From Gammaproteobacteria bacterium (GTDB taxonomy: Bacteria > Pseudomonadota > Gammaproteobacteria > SZUA-152): DNA of 60,648 nucleotides. The stretch lies in NCBI GenBank assembly GCA_021647705.1, contig JAKIUF010000025.1, forward strand, positions 1 to 60,648. The letters run 5' to 3'. Made by a program: the position numbers and the translations under genes. A model generated the notes under the pieces. That model did no database searches. It saw only the letters and a list, made by a program, of their open reading frames with translations, and was not told the DNA's origin. Below are positions 18,219 through 28,288 of the stretch, one piece after another; the first letter of the stretch is position 1, and every line of letters starts with the position of its first letter.

Positions 18219-19450
18219 ACCACTGGTTGTTTAATTGCCAGAATCAAATCCATCACATTGGTACCCGTGGGCCCGGTAACAATCAAATCACCACTGGCTT
18301 GCAAAAATTCACCTGCATTTGCACTGGCCAACGTTTGCTGCACATTAAACCCGGCCTGTATTCCACGTTGTAAAGTATGCCCGTCCACCAAAGCACCCGC
18401 AGCTTGTGTCGGCCCATCACTGCCATCGGTGCCTGCGGCTAAAAAATAATGCGCCTCCATACCCGCTAATTCTACTGCTGCCGCCAATGCCAATTGTTGA
18501 TTGCGCCCACCCTGTCCAGGGTTCTCCGGTAAACACACAGTGGTTTCCCCACCCCAGACATGCAAACCAAATTCGCCATCACACAGCGTACGCACCAACT
18601 TCTGCCCCGCAAGTTGTGCGTCACATGTTATTAGGTCTTCATGTAAATAAACGTCATAGCCTAAAGTCATTGCCCTTTTTTTTGCAGCCTGCATAGCATC
18701 CTCAAGTTTTGCAACAATGTGGATATTAATCGTATTAAAACAAGCATCGCCCAATAAAGGTGCAGGTGGTGCCTTGGGCAGTTTTTTAATCCATTCCGGT
18801 ATATTCTCAGATTGTGATTCATCGCTAATATCCGGGCTTAAAAACCCCGAACCAATCACGTCTGGTGAATTATCCGGTACATCAGAAATCATCAGGCAGT
18901 TGACACGACGCCCTGTAAGTCGTTGCGCCAAACGTCCACCCTTGATACATGACAATGATTTTCGCACACGATTCATCGCCGTGATACTCCAACCACTGCC
19001 TAGCAACCACTGGTTTACTTTTTGCAGATCTTCCAGGTATAACCCATCCGGTAATACCTCCACCAGTGAAGAAGCTCCGCCGGAAATCAAAAATATAAAA
19101 TCCTGTTGCGCTGGTCGTACCGCCATAAACTCCAGCAATGCCTGTCCCGCACACACACTGCGTTGATCTGGCACAGGATGCGCTGATTCCAGACATTCAA
19201 TGTTTTTCATGCCTTGCAATTGTTTGTCACAATGTCCTTCCTTGGTAATCAACAAACCCTTATCAAATATATCCCCCAGAGCCGTTATTGCACCCAGCAT
19301 CATGCTCGATGCTGCTTTACCCATAGCAATCACAGCAACCGGCCGTCCCGAATCATAGTCCGACAATATCTGTCGTGTACAAATCTCCCCCTGCACGGCT
19401 GCCAATGCAGCGTGGTAAATTTGTAAAAGATCCCGGCGGGTTAAACTCAT
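18215..19450 (-). CDS. Glycerate 2-kinase (MOFRL / DUF4147 family)
   Basis: This 411 aa protein has an N-terminal DUF4147 domain (AVIAMGKAASSM, the LISGGASSLVEVLPDG nucleotide loop, ISDVPDNSPDVIGSG). A C-terminal MOFRL domain (GGETTVCLP, GRNQQLALAAA, AAGTDGSDGPT) completes it. It phosphorylates D-glycerate to 2-phosphoglycerate, linking glyoxylate, serine or glycerate metabolism to glycolysis. The gene is full length, starts at ATG 19450 and is divergent from the cyclase gene. Confidence 0.92.
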   Translation of the reverse strand: MSLTRRDLLQIYHAALAAVQGEICTRQILSDYDSGRPVAVIAMGKAASSMMLGAITALGDIFDKGLLITKEGHCDKQLQGMKNIECLESAHPVPDQRSVCAGQALLEFMAVRPAQQDFIFLISGGASSLVEVLPDGLYLEDLQKVNQWLLGSGWSITAMNRVRKSLSCIKGGRLAQRLTGRRVNCLMISDVPDNSPDVIGSGFLSPDISDESQSENIPEWIKKLPKAPPAPLLGDACFNTINIHIVAKLEDAMQAAKKRAMTLGYDVYLHEDLITCDAQLAGQKLVRTLCDGEFGLHVWGGETTVCLPENPGQGGRNQQLALAAAVELAGMEAHYFLAAGTDGSDGPTQAAGALVDGHTLQRGIQAGFNVQQTLASANAGEFLQASGDLIVTGPTGTNVMDLILAIKQPVV

Positions 19451-19553
19451 GTTTTGTCCTGCTTCATTTTTTATCGTTTACCTTGCTGAATACAGAGAGG
19501 ATGCGTATCCTCTCTATTGTGCAAACAGGAAAATCAACAAGGATGATTCTGCC

Positions 19554-22500
19554 ATGCTCTGCGAAAAATGTGGTTTCAAAAATCCGGGAAATATGCGCTT
19601 TTGTGGCCAATGCGCCACACCGCTAAATACCACCTGTCCTAGCTGTAATTTTAGCAATCCATTTGATTTTGAGTTTTGCGGACAATGTGCCACCCGCTTA
19701 AGCAAAATACAAAACACGGAAAACCGCTCCGCTATACCACCCCATACCCCCAAACAACAAAGCGCAGAACGCCGCCAACTCACTGTACTGTTTTGTGACA
19801 TCGTTGGTTCCTCTGCGCTTTCCGAGCGCATTGACCCGGAAGAACTACGCGATATCATGCGCGACTACCGTGACACCTGCAATAAAATTGTCAGTAGTTA
19901 TGATGGTTATGTCGCACAATACCTTGGTGATGGCATATTGGTGTATTTTGGTTATCCCCAGGCACATGAGGATGACGCACAACGCGCGACGTTTGCCGCA
20001 TTGGAAATTGTTAAACGTATCCCTAAGCATATTTACCCTATACAACAAAGCGACAATGTTCAGCTTGCGGTGCGCGTAGGCATTCATACCGGTCTGGTCG
20101 TGGTCGGCGAAATTGGCGGGGGCGATAAACGTTCGATGGCTCTGGGTGAAACGCCCAATATTGCTGCACGGGTTCAAGGCTACGCCAGTGAAAATACTGT
20201 GGTAATCAGTGGTTGCACACATCAGCTATTGAACCGGCGATTTGAATGCCAAACACTGGGAACCCACACACTAAAGGGTTTCTCCCAATCTTTTATACTT
20301 TTCCAAGTACAGCAAGTTCATGACAATAAAAATCGGTTTACGGAAACCGAGCATCCCTCCCGTACCATGCTGGTCGGGCGAGACCAGATAACCAATTTGT
20401 TAACAGAAAGACTTAATCAGGCACGTAAAGGTGTCGGGCACGTTGTTTTACTCAGCAGTGAACCTGGGATGGGAAAAACATGCATGGTGCGAATGATTTG
20501 TAAAAAGGCTGAAAAAGAACATTGCCTTTTTCTGAATTGTTATGGTGATTCTTATTACAAAAATAGTTTTCTTTATCCGGTTATGGATATGGTGCGCCGC
20601 ATTATCGGCCTGACCGAAAGCGATAGCCCACAAAAACAAATTTCACGTATCGAAAAAACAATTGCTGCCCTGGGTATGGAACCCAAAACAGTCACCCCCA
20701 TTCTAACTGAACTGTTATCCATTCCATTACCTGAAAAAATGGTTTCCAGCACTACGGAGACAATCTCCACCCCACAACAACAAAAACAGCGGACTTTCGA
20801 GATTCTTATCGATATGTTACAGGCTGCTGCACAACAACGCTTTATTCTATTTGTTGTAGAGGATTTACAATGGATAGATCCTTCCAGTATAGAATTATTG
20901 TCATTGCTCATCGATCAGCCTGGACTAACTAATATTTTTGCCCTTTTTACCTTCCGCAGCGACTTCTCCCCTCCGTGGGAAAATCGCGCCAGCGTGACAA
21001 ACATTACGCTTAACCGTCTCACTCAAAAACAATCCGGCAGCATGATCAGGCAACTGTGTCGAGGGAAAACGCTACCCACAGAAGTATTTGTTGAAATTAT
21101 TAATAAAACAGACGGCATCCCTCTTTTTGTTGAAGAACTCACCAATGCCGTGCTTCGGTCTTCATTACTGGTAGAAAAAGAAGAGCATTTTGAACTCAAC
21201 CACAATATGTCCCAATTGGAAATTCCCAGCACACTACAAGATTCTCTTATGTCACGTTTGGACAACCTGGGTGATGACAAAGAACTGGCACAGCTAAGTG
21301 CCACATTAGGACGTGAATTTACTTACGAACTATTACGTGCAGCCACTCTGCAAAGTGAACTCAGCCTGCAATCTGGCATGGACCGGCTCATTACTGCTGA
21401 ATTATTTATCCAGAGCGGAAAACCACCAAAAGCACATTACCGTTTTCAACATGCCCTGGTGAGGGAAGCCGCTTATCAATCATTATTAAAGCGCACACGC
21501 CAAAAATACCACCAGCGTATTTCCACACTTATCAAAGATAAATTCCCACAGCTTGTTGCCGATAACCCGGAAATTATTGCCCATCATTGTACAGAGGCTG
21601 GCAATAACGAAGATGCTTTACATTACTGGTTATCCGCAGGAAATTATGCCATTCGACACTCAGCCAATATCGAAGCCATCGAACATCTTAATAAAGGCCT
21701 TGCCTTAATTAAAAAAATACCTGAGTCACCCCAGCTGAGCATGCATGAACTTGCGCTACAAACCACACTGGGGCTGGCCACCATGATGAGTAAAGGTTAT
21801 GCCGCACCCGAAGCGGAAAAAGCTTATGCCCGAGCCTACAGCCTATGCCGCAACATAACAGACATCAATATCGTATTCCCTGTGTTATGCGGCCTCTGGG
21901 AATTTTACATTGTCCGTGCAGAGCTGGAAAAGGCATATAAACTCGCAAATGAAATACAACAATATGCAACAAAATCCAATATTTCGGAATTTTTACTGGA
22001 AGCAAAACGTGCGCTTGGTACTACATTATTTTGGAAAGGAAATTTTTCCGAAGCATTACAGAATCTTGAACTTCACATTGACCCTCAAGCCGGACAGGCT
22101 CGCTCGAAAGTGACGCTGGTTGCCTATAGTCAAGATGCTCAGGTCGCCTCCCTTGCCACTGCTGCATGTGTTTTATGGTTACTTGGAAAAACCGATCAGG
22201 CATTAACACGCGGCCAGGCTGCACTGAGTCTGGCCCAACGTCTTGCACACCCATTTAGCCAAGCTTATGCTTTACATTTCATGGGAACGCTGTCCCAACT
22301 TTGTGGCGACCACAAAGCCACCTATCGTTATGCGGATGCACAAATCACACTGAGTGAGACTTATGGTTTTTCATTTTGGGCAGCCACCGGCCATATGTTA
22401 AAAGCATGGTCTGAATCGATAAAACAACCGGCAGAAATCATTTGCAAACGCTTTCAACAGGCATTGCATGATTATGAAAAATCTGGAAATCGCCTCGCCC

Positions 22501-22796
22501 GTTCTTATTTTCAAGCCATCCTGGCGGAGCTTTTACATAATGCAGGAGAAACTGAAAAAGCCCGACAAACCATTGAGTCGGCGCTACGGGAAACCACCTT
22601 TACCGGCGAGGGGTTTTTTACCGCAGAACTGCTGCGCATCAAGGGCAGTTTTGCCATCGAAAACGGTACAGATGCTTACAATCTTGCAGAAAAATACTTG
22701 AATGAGTCATTGGCTATTGCCAAGCAACAAAACGCCCATGCCTTCGTATTACGCACAGAAACCAGTCTTGCCAAACTCCAAAAAAACCTGCTGTGA
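19554..22796 (+). CDS. Zinc-ribbon / nucleotide cyclase / AAA ATPase / TPR protein
   Basis: This large protein of about 1080 aa starts with two zinc ribbons (CEKC...CGQC, residues 3-20, and CPSC...CGQC, 28-45). A class III cyclase domain follows at about 75-245, with metal-binding Asp82 (FCDIVGSS) and Asp126 (GDGILVYFG). Next is an AAA_16-type ATPase (Walker A SEPGMGKT 302-309, Walker B ILFVVEDLQWID), then TPR-like helices to the end. Such proteins are STAND-type signalling machines that may make cAMP or cGMP on stimulus. ATG 19554 places the zinc ribbon at the very start. Confidence 0.88.
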   Translation: MLCEKCGFKNPGNMRFCGQCATPLNTTCPSCNFSNPFDFEFCGQCATRLSKIQNTENRSAIPPHTPKQQSAERRQLTVLFCDIVGSSALSERIDPEELRDIMRDYRDTCNKIVSSYDGYVAQYLGDGILVYFGYPQAHEDDAQRATFAALEIVKRIPKHIYPIQQSDNVQLAVRVGIHTGLVVVGEIGGGDKRSMALGETPNIAARVQGYASENTVVISGCTHQLLNRRFECQTLGTHTLKGFSQSFILFQVQQVHDNKNRFTETEHPSRTMLVGRDQITNLLTERLNQARKGVGHVVLLSSEPGMGKTCMVRMICKKAEKEHCLFLNCYGDSYYKNSFLYPVMDMVRRIIGLTESDSPQKQISRIEKTIAALGMEPKTVTPILTELLSIPLPEKMVSSTTETISTPQQQKQRTFEILIDMLQAAAQQRFILFVVEDLQWIDPSSIELLSLLIDQPGLTNIFALFTFRSDFSPPWENRASVTNITLNRLTQKQSGSMIRQLCRGKTLPTEVFVEIINKTDGIPLFVEELTNAVLRSSLLVEKEEHFELNHNMSQLEIPSTLQDSLMSRLDNLGDDKELAQLSATLGREFTYELLRAATLQSELSLQSGMDRLITAELFIQSGKPPKAHYRFQHALVREAAYQSLLKRTRQKYHQRISTLIKDKFPQLVADNPEIIAHHCTEAGNNEDALHYWLSAGNYAIRHSANIEAIEHLNKGLALIKKIPESPQLSMHELALQTTLGLATMMSKGYAAPEAEKAYARAYSLCRNITDINIVFPVLCGLWEFYIVRAELEKAYKLANEIQQYATKSNISEFLLEAKRALGTTLFWKGNFSEALQNLELHIDPQAGQARSKVTLVAYSQDAQVASLATAACVLWLLGKTDQALTRGQAALSLAQRLAHPFSQAYALHFMGTLSQLCGDHKATYRYADAQITLSETYGFSFWAATGHMLKAWSESIKQPAEIICKRFQQALHDYEKSGNRLARSYFQAILAELLHNAGETEKARQTIESALRETTFTGEGFFTAELLRIKGSFAIENGTDAYNLAEKYLNESLAIAKQQNAHAFVLRTETSLAKLQKNLL

Positions 22797-22920
22797 TGGG
22801 CAAAAAAACTGCTGCGGAAAATTAATATTCCCTGACTGATTTTTGCCACCTCCATTGCACAAACATTCTATCTTGTTGATAAACAGAGAAAATAATTTTT
22901 ACGTCCGATCTGGGCGTATA

Positions 22921-23080
22921 TATACTCGTAGCGATTGAGATTTAGGTCGTGTGCACGCCCTATTTACCCCATGGCTGCGTTGTTGTCCTTGCAATAGAAC
23001 GACTATTCCGCGTCATTTCGCCTTGCCATGGAGAAAATATGACACACACTTAAACCTAAATCCCAAACGCTACGGGTATA
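22921..23080 (-). repeat. MITE-like dispersed repeat, copy 3
   Basis: This 160-bp copy is nearly identical to copy 2 and in the same orientation (TATACTCGTAGCG to CGCTACGGGTATA). It sits in the 527-bp gap between the cyclase and exported TPR genes. The rest of that gap (22797-22920 and 23081-23323) shows no gene or clear terminator. Confidence 0.9.
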
Positions 23081-23323
23081 GCTGGCCACACCGCTCTCTT
23101 CTACATCAGCAATTTCTAACCATTTACATGCTGTATTCAATCGAAAAAATTTAAAGCGCTTCTTACGCTGGCCGATATGCAATGACAAGTACTGCATTTT
23201 TACAGCATCGTACACACTCGACAAACCAATCAAATGAAACACGTTATATCCAGGATATAAAAGTACAGAAAAATGTATCGCTATTGGAAAAAATATACGC
23301 ACATTTCCTCCGTTTATCTGCGG

Positions 23324-24541
23324 ATGAAAAAATGTATATTTTATTTTGGTCTTTTTTTACTAATACCTGGCATTGCCTTTTCTTCTGCCAACCCGGCACT
23401 TACACCAACGACAGAACAACACTCAAGCATTCGTTCTTTCCATGAAACAACAGAACTGGCTGAGATTATCTGGACCGACCTGACCAATCATTTTATTAAA
23501 TATTATGAAAATGGTGATTATAAAAATGCGCTTCTTGTTGCACAACGTAATTATGATATCGCCGATAAAAACTTTTCCCCATATAATGCCAATACTGCTG
23601 ATGCATTATTAAAACTCGGCATCATCGAACAAACGTTAGGAAACCTGACCGAAGCAGAAAATCATTTATTGAACGCTTTGCTGATTCTTGAAGAAAAACT
23701 CAGCTCGGACCACCCTGATCTTGCCGTTGTCATGACAAGTCTTGGTAATGTTTATTTTGAATCACAACGCCCCACATTATCTGAACAATATCATCAACAA
23801 GCGTTGAAAATTCGTAAAAATTACTTTGATGCAGATAATCCTGCCATTGCACAATCAACATATAATCTGGCTGTATTATATGAAAATCAGCACAAATATA
23901 AACAAGCCGAAATTTTTTATCAGCAAGCGATCGATTCATGGTCAATAAGCGTCGGAGCTATGCACCCTTATATCAGCAACGCACTCAGCAACTTAAGTGG
24001 CATTTACAAAAAACAGGAAAAATATAAAAAAGCCACAGGCATCCTGCAACGCATGCTCGCCCTTAAAAAATCTGTTTTTGGTGATCAACATGAAGAAGTT
24101 GCACAGACGCTTATTAATCTGGGCACAAACTATCTCGAGCAAGGCGAATACAGTCCGGCCAGTCATGCCTACGAAGAGGCTCTGAACATTGCACAGCAAA
24201 TACTAGGCTCATCAGACCCGCAATTAGCCTTACTGATGTATACCCTGGCCAATATTTATCACACCCAGGCCCGCATCGAAGAGCAAAACCAGACACTCTT
24301 TGAGACGGGCATAATGCCGACTAATAACACGTCTATTTCAATGAATACAACACAGCGAAAGACGGCTTTTTTCGCACAAGCCTTGCCACTTTATGAAAAA
24401 GCTGCCGAAATACTTGATGATGGTGAAAATGAAACACAGCCCGCACTGGATGCCGTTTTGACGGAACTTGTCATACTGTACAAAGAGATTGGCAATACTG
24501 ATATGGCACGCACCATTGAGTCGCGTATCACTACACACTGA
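23324..24541 (+). CDS. Exported tetratricopeptide-repeat protein
   Basis: This 405 aa protein has a Sec signal peptide (MKKCIFYFGLFLLIPGIAFS). About six kinesin-light-chain-like TPRs follow (for example LGNVYFESQRPTLSEQYHQQ and LAVLYENQHKYKQAEIFY), spaced at about 42 residues. It probably scaffolds protein contacts in the periplasm. I took the ATG at 23324 because it begins the signal peptide. It lies downstream of the cyclase/TPR giant on the same strand. Partner unknown. Confidence 0.8.
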   Translation: MKKCIFYFGLFLLIPGIAFSSANPALTPTTEQHSSIRSFHETTELAEIIWTDLTNHFIKYYENGDYKNALLVAQRNYDIADKNFSPYNANTADALLKLGIIEQTLGNLTEAENHLLNALLILEEKLSSDHPDLAVVMTSLGNVYFESQRPTLSEQYHQQALKIRKNYFDADNPAIAQSTYNLAVLYENQHKYKQAEIFYQQAIDSWSISVGAMHPYISNALSNLSGIYKKQEKYKKATGILQRMLALKKSVFGDQHEEVAQTLINLGTNYLEQGEYSPASHAYEEALNIAQQILGSSDPQLALLMYTLANIYHTQARIEEQNQTLFETGIMPTNNTSISMNTTQRKTAFFAQALPLYEKAAEILDDGENETQPALDAVLTELVILYKEIGNTDMARTIESRITTH

Positions 24542-24575
24542 CTTACCCGCCAACAGCTAGGGCTGTACGCGCTCC

Positions 24576-25760
24576 TTATTTCAGCCCACGCTCCAGATCG
24601 ACCTGAATATCCATAATTTCTTCCAGTCCTACCGCAACACGCACCAAGCCATCACTAATACCTGCCTCAGCACGTCGTTCAGGATCAACACGGCCATGTG
24701 TTGTGGTGGCTGGATGGGTAATTGTACTTTTGGTATCACCCAGGTTTGCCGTAATCGAGATCAAGCGAGTGTTATCAATAACGCGCCATGCTGCTTTTTG
24801 GCCACCCTTCACTTCAAAGGATAATACCCCACCAAAGCCATTTTGCTGTCGTGCTGCCAATGCATGTTGGGGATGCGATGTCAGGCCCGGGTAATTCACA
24901 TGGGCAATAGACGATTGTTCTGCCAACCATTCTGCCAATATTTGTGCATTACGGCTGTGAGCCTCCATGCGAATGCGTAATGTTTCCAATCCTTTTAAAA
25001 ATACCCAGGCATTAAACGGGCTCATACAAATGCCCCCCGTACGCACCACACCAGCAATATCTCCACCCACACATTCTTCAGTACCAACAATGGCTCCACC
25101 AATACAACGCCCTTGACCATCCAGGTATTTGGTGGCCGAATGGATAACAATGTCTGCACCCAACATCAATGGTTTTTGTAACGCGGGCGTGCAAAAACAA
25201 TTATCCACCACTAACTGACAACCATGGGCATGGGCCAAATCGGCCAGCGCCTGCACATCTGCAATTTCCGTTACAGGGTTTGACGGGGTTTCCAAAAACA
25301 ACATTTTGGTTTCGGGACGTATGGCTGCTTCCCATGCCGATAAGTCGGTTAATGGCACATAGGAGGTTTCCACACCAAATCGTGTCAGAATGTTATTAAA
25401 CAACACCACTGTGGAGCCAAAAATAGCCCGTGATGAAACAATATGATCGCCGGCTTTCAATAACCCCAAACAGGTTGTCAGAATAGCTCCCATACCGGAT
25501 GCCGTAGCGACGCAACGTTCTCCACCTTCCAACGCAGCCAGGCGTTTCTCAAAAGTGCGCACGGTAGGATTGGTAAAGCGCGAATAGATGTTGCCCGGCT
25601 CATCACCTGAAAACCGTGCTGCGGCCTGAGCTGCGCTGCTGTATACATAGCTGGAAGTGGTAAAAATAGCTTCACCCTGCTCGCCTTCATTAGTGCGCTC
25701 ATGCCCAGCCCGTACCGCCAGTGTATCGAACCCGTATTGTTCTCTATTGTCGTGTGACAT
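24576..25760 (-). CDS. metZ: O-succinylhomoserine sulfhydrylase
   Basis: This 394 aa Cys/Met-metabolism PLP enzyme makes homocysteine from O-succinylhomoserine and sulfide, a direct-sulfhydrylation route to methionine. Conserved features are YSRFTNPTVRTFE, the PLP lysine in HSATKYLDGQGR and the substrate region SLGDTKS-like ITANLGDTKSTITHP. The ATG at 25760 has GAGG upstream; the longer start at 25814 is unlikely. It follows purF, as in Pseudomonas. A SAM-II riboswitch and terminator precede it, so it should be repressed by S-adenosylmethionine. Confidence 0.95.
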   Translation of the reverse strand: MSHDNREQYGFDTLAVRAGHERTNEGEQGEAIFTTSSYVYSSAAQAAARFSGDEPGNIYSRFTNPTVRTFEKRLAALEGGERCVATASGMGAILTTCLGLLKAGDHIVSSRAIFGSTVVLFNNILTRFGVETSYVPLTDLSAWEAAIRPETKMLFLETPSNPVTEIADVQALADLAHAHGCQLVVDNCFCTPALQKPLMLGADIVIHSATKYLDGQGRCIGGAIVGTEECVGGDIAGVVRTGGICMSPFNAWVFLKGLETLRIRMEAHSRNAQILAEWLAEQSSIAHVNYPGLTSHPQHALAARQQNGFGGVLSFEVKGGQKAAWRVIDNTRLISITANLGDTKSTITHPATTTHGRVDPERRAEAGISDGLVRVAVGLEEIMDIQVDLERGLK

Positions 25761-25825
25761 TGTTTGCCTCGCATTTTCTTTCATGATTTTTTTCAACCGG
25801 GCATTTATCATCAATTTTTGGACAT

Positions 25826-25859
25826 AAAAAAACCCGCTCAGCCAACGCCAAAGCAGGTT
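25826..25859 (-). terminator. Riboswitch-controlled terminator upstream of metZ
   Basis: On the minus strand AACCTGC (25853-25859) pairs with GCGGGTT (25831-25837) and runs into a seven-T tract. It lies just after the SAM-II aptamer and 66 nt before the metZ ATG, so it is likely the expression platform. Confidence 0.75.
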
Positions 25860-25871
25860 ATTGTAACTTCA

Positions 25872-25926
25872 CCTCGTTTTAGCCGTATTTATTTCGCGCC
25901 CGCAAGCTGATCTCAAATCGGCGCGT
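25872..25926 (-). ncRNA. SAM-II (SAM-alpha) riboswitch aptamer of metZ
   Basis: The minus strand reads ACGCGC-CGATTTGA...TTGC...GCGCG, then ATAAAT and GGCTAAAA. P1 is CGCGC (25921-25925) with GCGCG (25895-25899). These blocks and their order match the SAM-II pseudoknot class, which senses S-adenosylmethionine in front of methionine genes. SAM-II is best known in alphaproteobacteria, less so elsewhere. Confidence 0.85.
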
Positions 25927-25934
25927 TAAGTTGC

Positions 25935-25964
25935 AGACTAGTAAAACCAGCCAACTCCGTCAAG
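25935..25964 (-). promoter_or_regulatory. Sigma70-like promoter of the metZ riboswitch
   Basis: TTGACG (25959-25964) is separated by 17 nt from TAGTCT (25935-25940). Transcription would start just upstream of the aptamer. Confidence 0.55.
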
Positions 25965-26047
25965 TTTTTCTCTTTCCCCTTTCTTCTACCCTTAAATATG
26001 CATTCAGTAAGACAGGCTGTTCTCTGATCATGAGTCACAGAGATCAT

Positions 26048-26088
26048 AAAACCCAACGCAAAGGCATGAAGATGCAAAGAATACAACG
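26048..26088. repeat. Half copy of the long-palindrome repeat family
   Basis: This segment starts with AAACCCAACGCAAAGGC and continues with AAGATGCAAAGAA. It matches one arm of the palindromes at 37542 and 47724; the second arm is missing. The rest of 25965-26220 shows no gene. Confidence 0.55.
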
Positions 26089-26220
26089 ATATACCTATGG
26101 CATTGGGTATTTTGGCGCTGGGTATTTCGGCTTTTCCTATACATCATATTCATTTCAACACAGCCATGGAATAAAGCTGACATGTACTAAAAACATAGCA
26201 ATTTGGCCCTTAATTCACAT

Positions 26221-27732
26221 CTAAGCCGTATTGTGTAACTCAATCACTGCGTTATCATCTTCATCTGTGTTTTCACGCGCACCATCGCTGCGTTTGCTTT
26301 CGATAAAGTCCAGATAGTCCTGGGTCACATCACCCGTGACATATTCACCGTCAAACACAGAGGTATCAAAATTCTCTACTTCCGGGTTGCCATGGCGGGT
26401 GGCTTCAACTAAGTCATCCAAATCCTGATAAACCAGCCAGTCTGCACCAATCGCTTCGGCAATCTCTTTGTCATCTCTGCCATGCCCCACCAGTTCATTC
26501 ACCGATGGCATATCGATGCCATATACATTGGGGAAACGTACCGGTGGTGCCGCTGAGGCGAAATACACTTTGTTGGCACCGGCTTCCCGCGCCATTTGAA
26601 TAATCTGTTTTGAGGTGGTGCCACGCACAATGGAATCATCCACCAACAGTACATTTTTGCCTTTAAACTCCAGGTCAATGGCATTGAGCTTTTGGCGCAC
26701 AGATTTTTTGCGTTGTTTTTGCCCTGGCATAATAAACGTACGGCCGATGTACCGGTTTTTGATAAACCCTTCGCGATACACCGTGCCCAACTGATAGGAC
26801 AACTGCAACGCGGAGGTGCGGCTGGTATCAGGAATCGGAATAACCACATCGATATCATGCTGTGGATAGACCCGTAAAATTTTCTTCGCCAGTGTTTCAC
26901 CCATGCGCAAACGCGCCTTGTAAACAGAGATGCCATCAATAATGGAGTCTGGTCTCGCAAAATACACATGCTCAAAAATACAAGGACTGGCTTCGGGTTT
27001 CTTCGCACACTGCCGCGTGCTGAATCGGCCATTCACATCAATAAACACTGCTTCACCCGGCGCAATATCACGTATCAGATCAAAACCCAACGAATCCACA
27101 GCAACACTTTCCGAGGCAATCACGTACTCATCACCACGCGGCGTTTCACGTTTACCGAACACCACAGGGCGAATCCCGTGCGGATCGCGAAAACCCACAA
27201 TGCCGTAACCGGTAATCATCGCCACCACTGCATATGCCCCTTTGCAGCGACGATGTACGGCAGCCACCGCTTCAAAAATATCGTTGGCGTCCAGAGTCAG
27301 CTTGCCTTCGTGTTGCAGCTCGTGCGCAAACACGTTGAGCAACACTTCGGAATCAGAGTCGGTGTTGATATGCCGACGATCAGCGCGGAACAAGTCACGC
27401 TTCAGCTCGGCAGCATTGGTGAGATTACCGTTGTGCGCCAGCGAAATACCAAACGGTGAATTGACATAAAACGGTTGCGCCTCGGCTGAGGAAAAACAAC
27501 CCGCCGTAGGATAACGCACGTGGCCGATACCCATATTGCCCTGCAAACCCCGCATGTGCCGAGTGCGGAACACATCACGCACTAAACCGTTATCTTTGCG
27601 CAAGTACAGACGCCGTTTGTCACAGGTGACAATGCCCGCCGCATCCTGGCCCCGGTGCTGTAAAACAGTTAATCCATCATATAAATTCTGGTTAACGTTT
27701 TCCGTTCCAACAATGCCGATTATGCCGCACAT
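26221..27732 (-). CDS. purF: Amidophosphoribosyltransferase
   Basis: The 503 aa protein catalyses the first committed step of purine synthesis, from PRPP and glutamine to 5-phosphoribosylamine. The N-terminal Ntn glutaminase starts at Cys2 (MCGIIGIVG) and has GHVRYPTAG. The C-terminal phosphoribosyltransferase domain has the PRPP loop [14 protein letters not shown]. The length is normal. It is cotranscribed with cvpA upstream, and metZ follows. Confidence 0.97.
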   Translation of the reverse strand: MCGIIGIVGTENVNQNLYDGLTVLQHRGQDAAGIVTCDKRRLYLRKDNGLVRDVFRTRHMRGLQGNMGIGHVRYPTAGCFSSAEAQPFYVNSPFGISLAHNGNLTNAAELKRDLFRADRRHINTDSDSEVLLNVFAHELQHEGKLTLDANDIFEAVAAVHRRCKGAYAVVAMITGYGIVGFRDPHGIRPVVFGKRETPRGDEYVIASESVAVDSLGFDLIRDIAPGEAVFIDVNGRFSTRQCAKKPEASPCIFEHVYFARPDSIIDGISVYKARLRMGETLAKKILRVYPQHDIDVVIPIPDTSRTSALQLSYQLGTVYREGFIKNRYIGRTFIMPGQKQRKKSVRQKLNAIDLEFKGKNVLLVDDSIVRGTTSKQIIQMAREAGANKVYFASAAPPVRFPNVYGIDMPSVNELVGHGRDDKEIAEAIGADWLVYQDLDDLVEATRHGNPEVENFDTSVFDGEYVTGDVTQDYLDFIESKRSDGARENTDEDDNAVIELHNTA

Positions 27733-27768
27733 GCAAAATACCTCATCAAAACCTTCATTATTTGATCG

Positions 27769-28272
27769 CTATTGCCAAGGTTTACCAGGGATAGCGCCAT
27801 TCATTAATTCCGGTGCTATGGTGTGCCACAACCACAACGCCAGCCTGTGAAACACATCGATCAGTACCGACTCTTGCCACCAGGGATCCTGAGGGATGCC
27901 TGTCATGCCCGCCAAAAACACCAGCACTGCCACCACCACCACACCACGGGCAATGCCGAAAATCATACCAATCATGCGATCCGTGCTGGTCAGTCCTGTC
28001 TTCGTCACTAACGAACTCGCAAGATGATTAACCAGTGCGGCGCTCACCAGTGTCACTACAAACAGGATAGTAAATGACGCCACCAAACGCACTGAGGGGA
28101 CGGAAATACCGGTCAGCAATAAATCGGCAAAATCCCTGAAAAAAATCAACGCAATCAAAAAGGCGGCCAGCCAGCCCAACAGTGACAATGCCTCCCGCAC
28201 AAAACCCCGCATCAAACTAAACAACGCAGAGATAGCGATGACACCAGGAATAACTATATCGACCCAAATCAT
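27769..28272 (-). CDS. cvpA: CvpA family membrane protein
   Basis: This 167 aa protein has four predicted membrane helices (starting WVDIVIPGVIAISALFSLM) and the family motif RGFVREALSLLGWLAAFL. CvpA was named for colicin V production in E. coli and is linked to envelope stress tolerance; the molecular role is unclear. Its place directly before purF is conserved across gammaproteobacteria. Confidence 0.93.
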   Translation of the reverse strand: MIWVDIVIPGVIAISALFSLMRGFVREALSLLGWLAAFLIALIFFRDFADLLLTGISVPSVRLVASFTILFVVTLVSAALVNHLASSLVTKTGLTSTDRMIGMIFGIARGVVVVAVLVFLAGMTGIPQDPWWQESVLIDVFHRLALWLWHTIAPELMNGAIPGKPWQ

Positions 28273-28288
28273 AATTGCACCCGACTCC

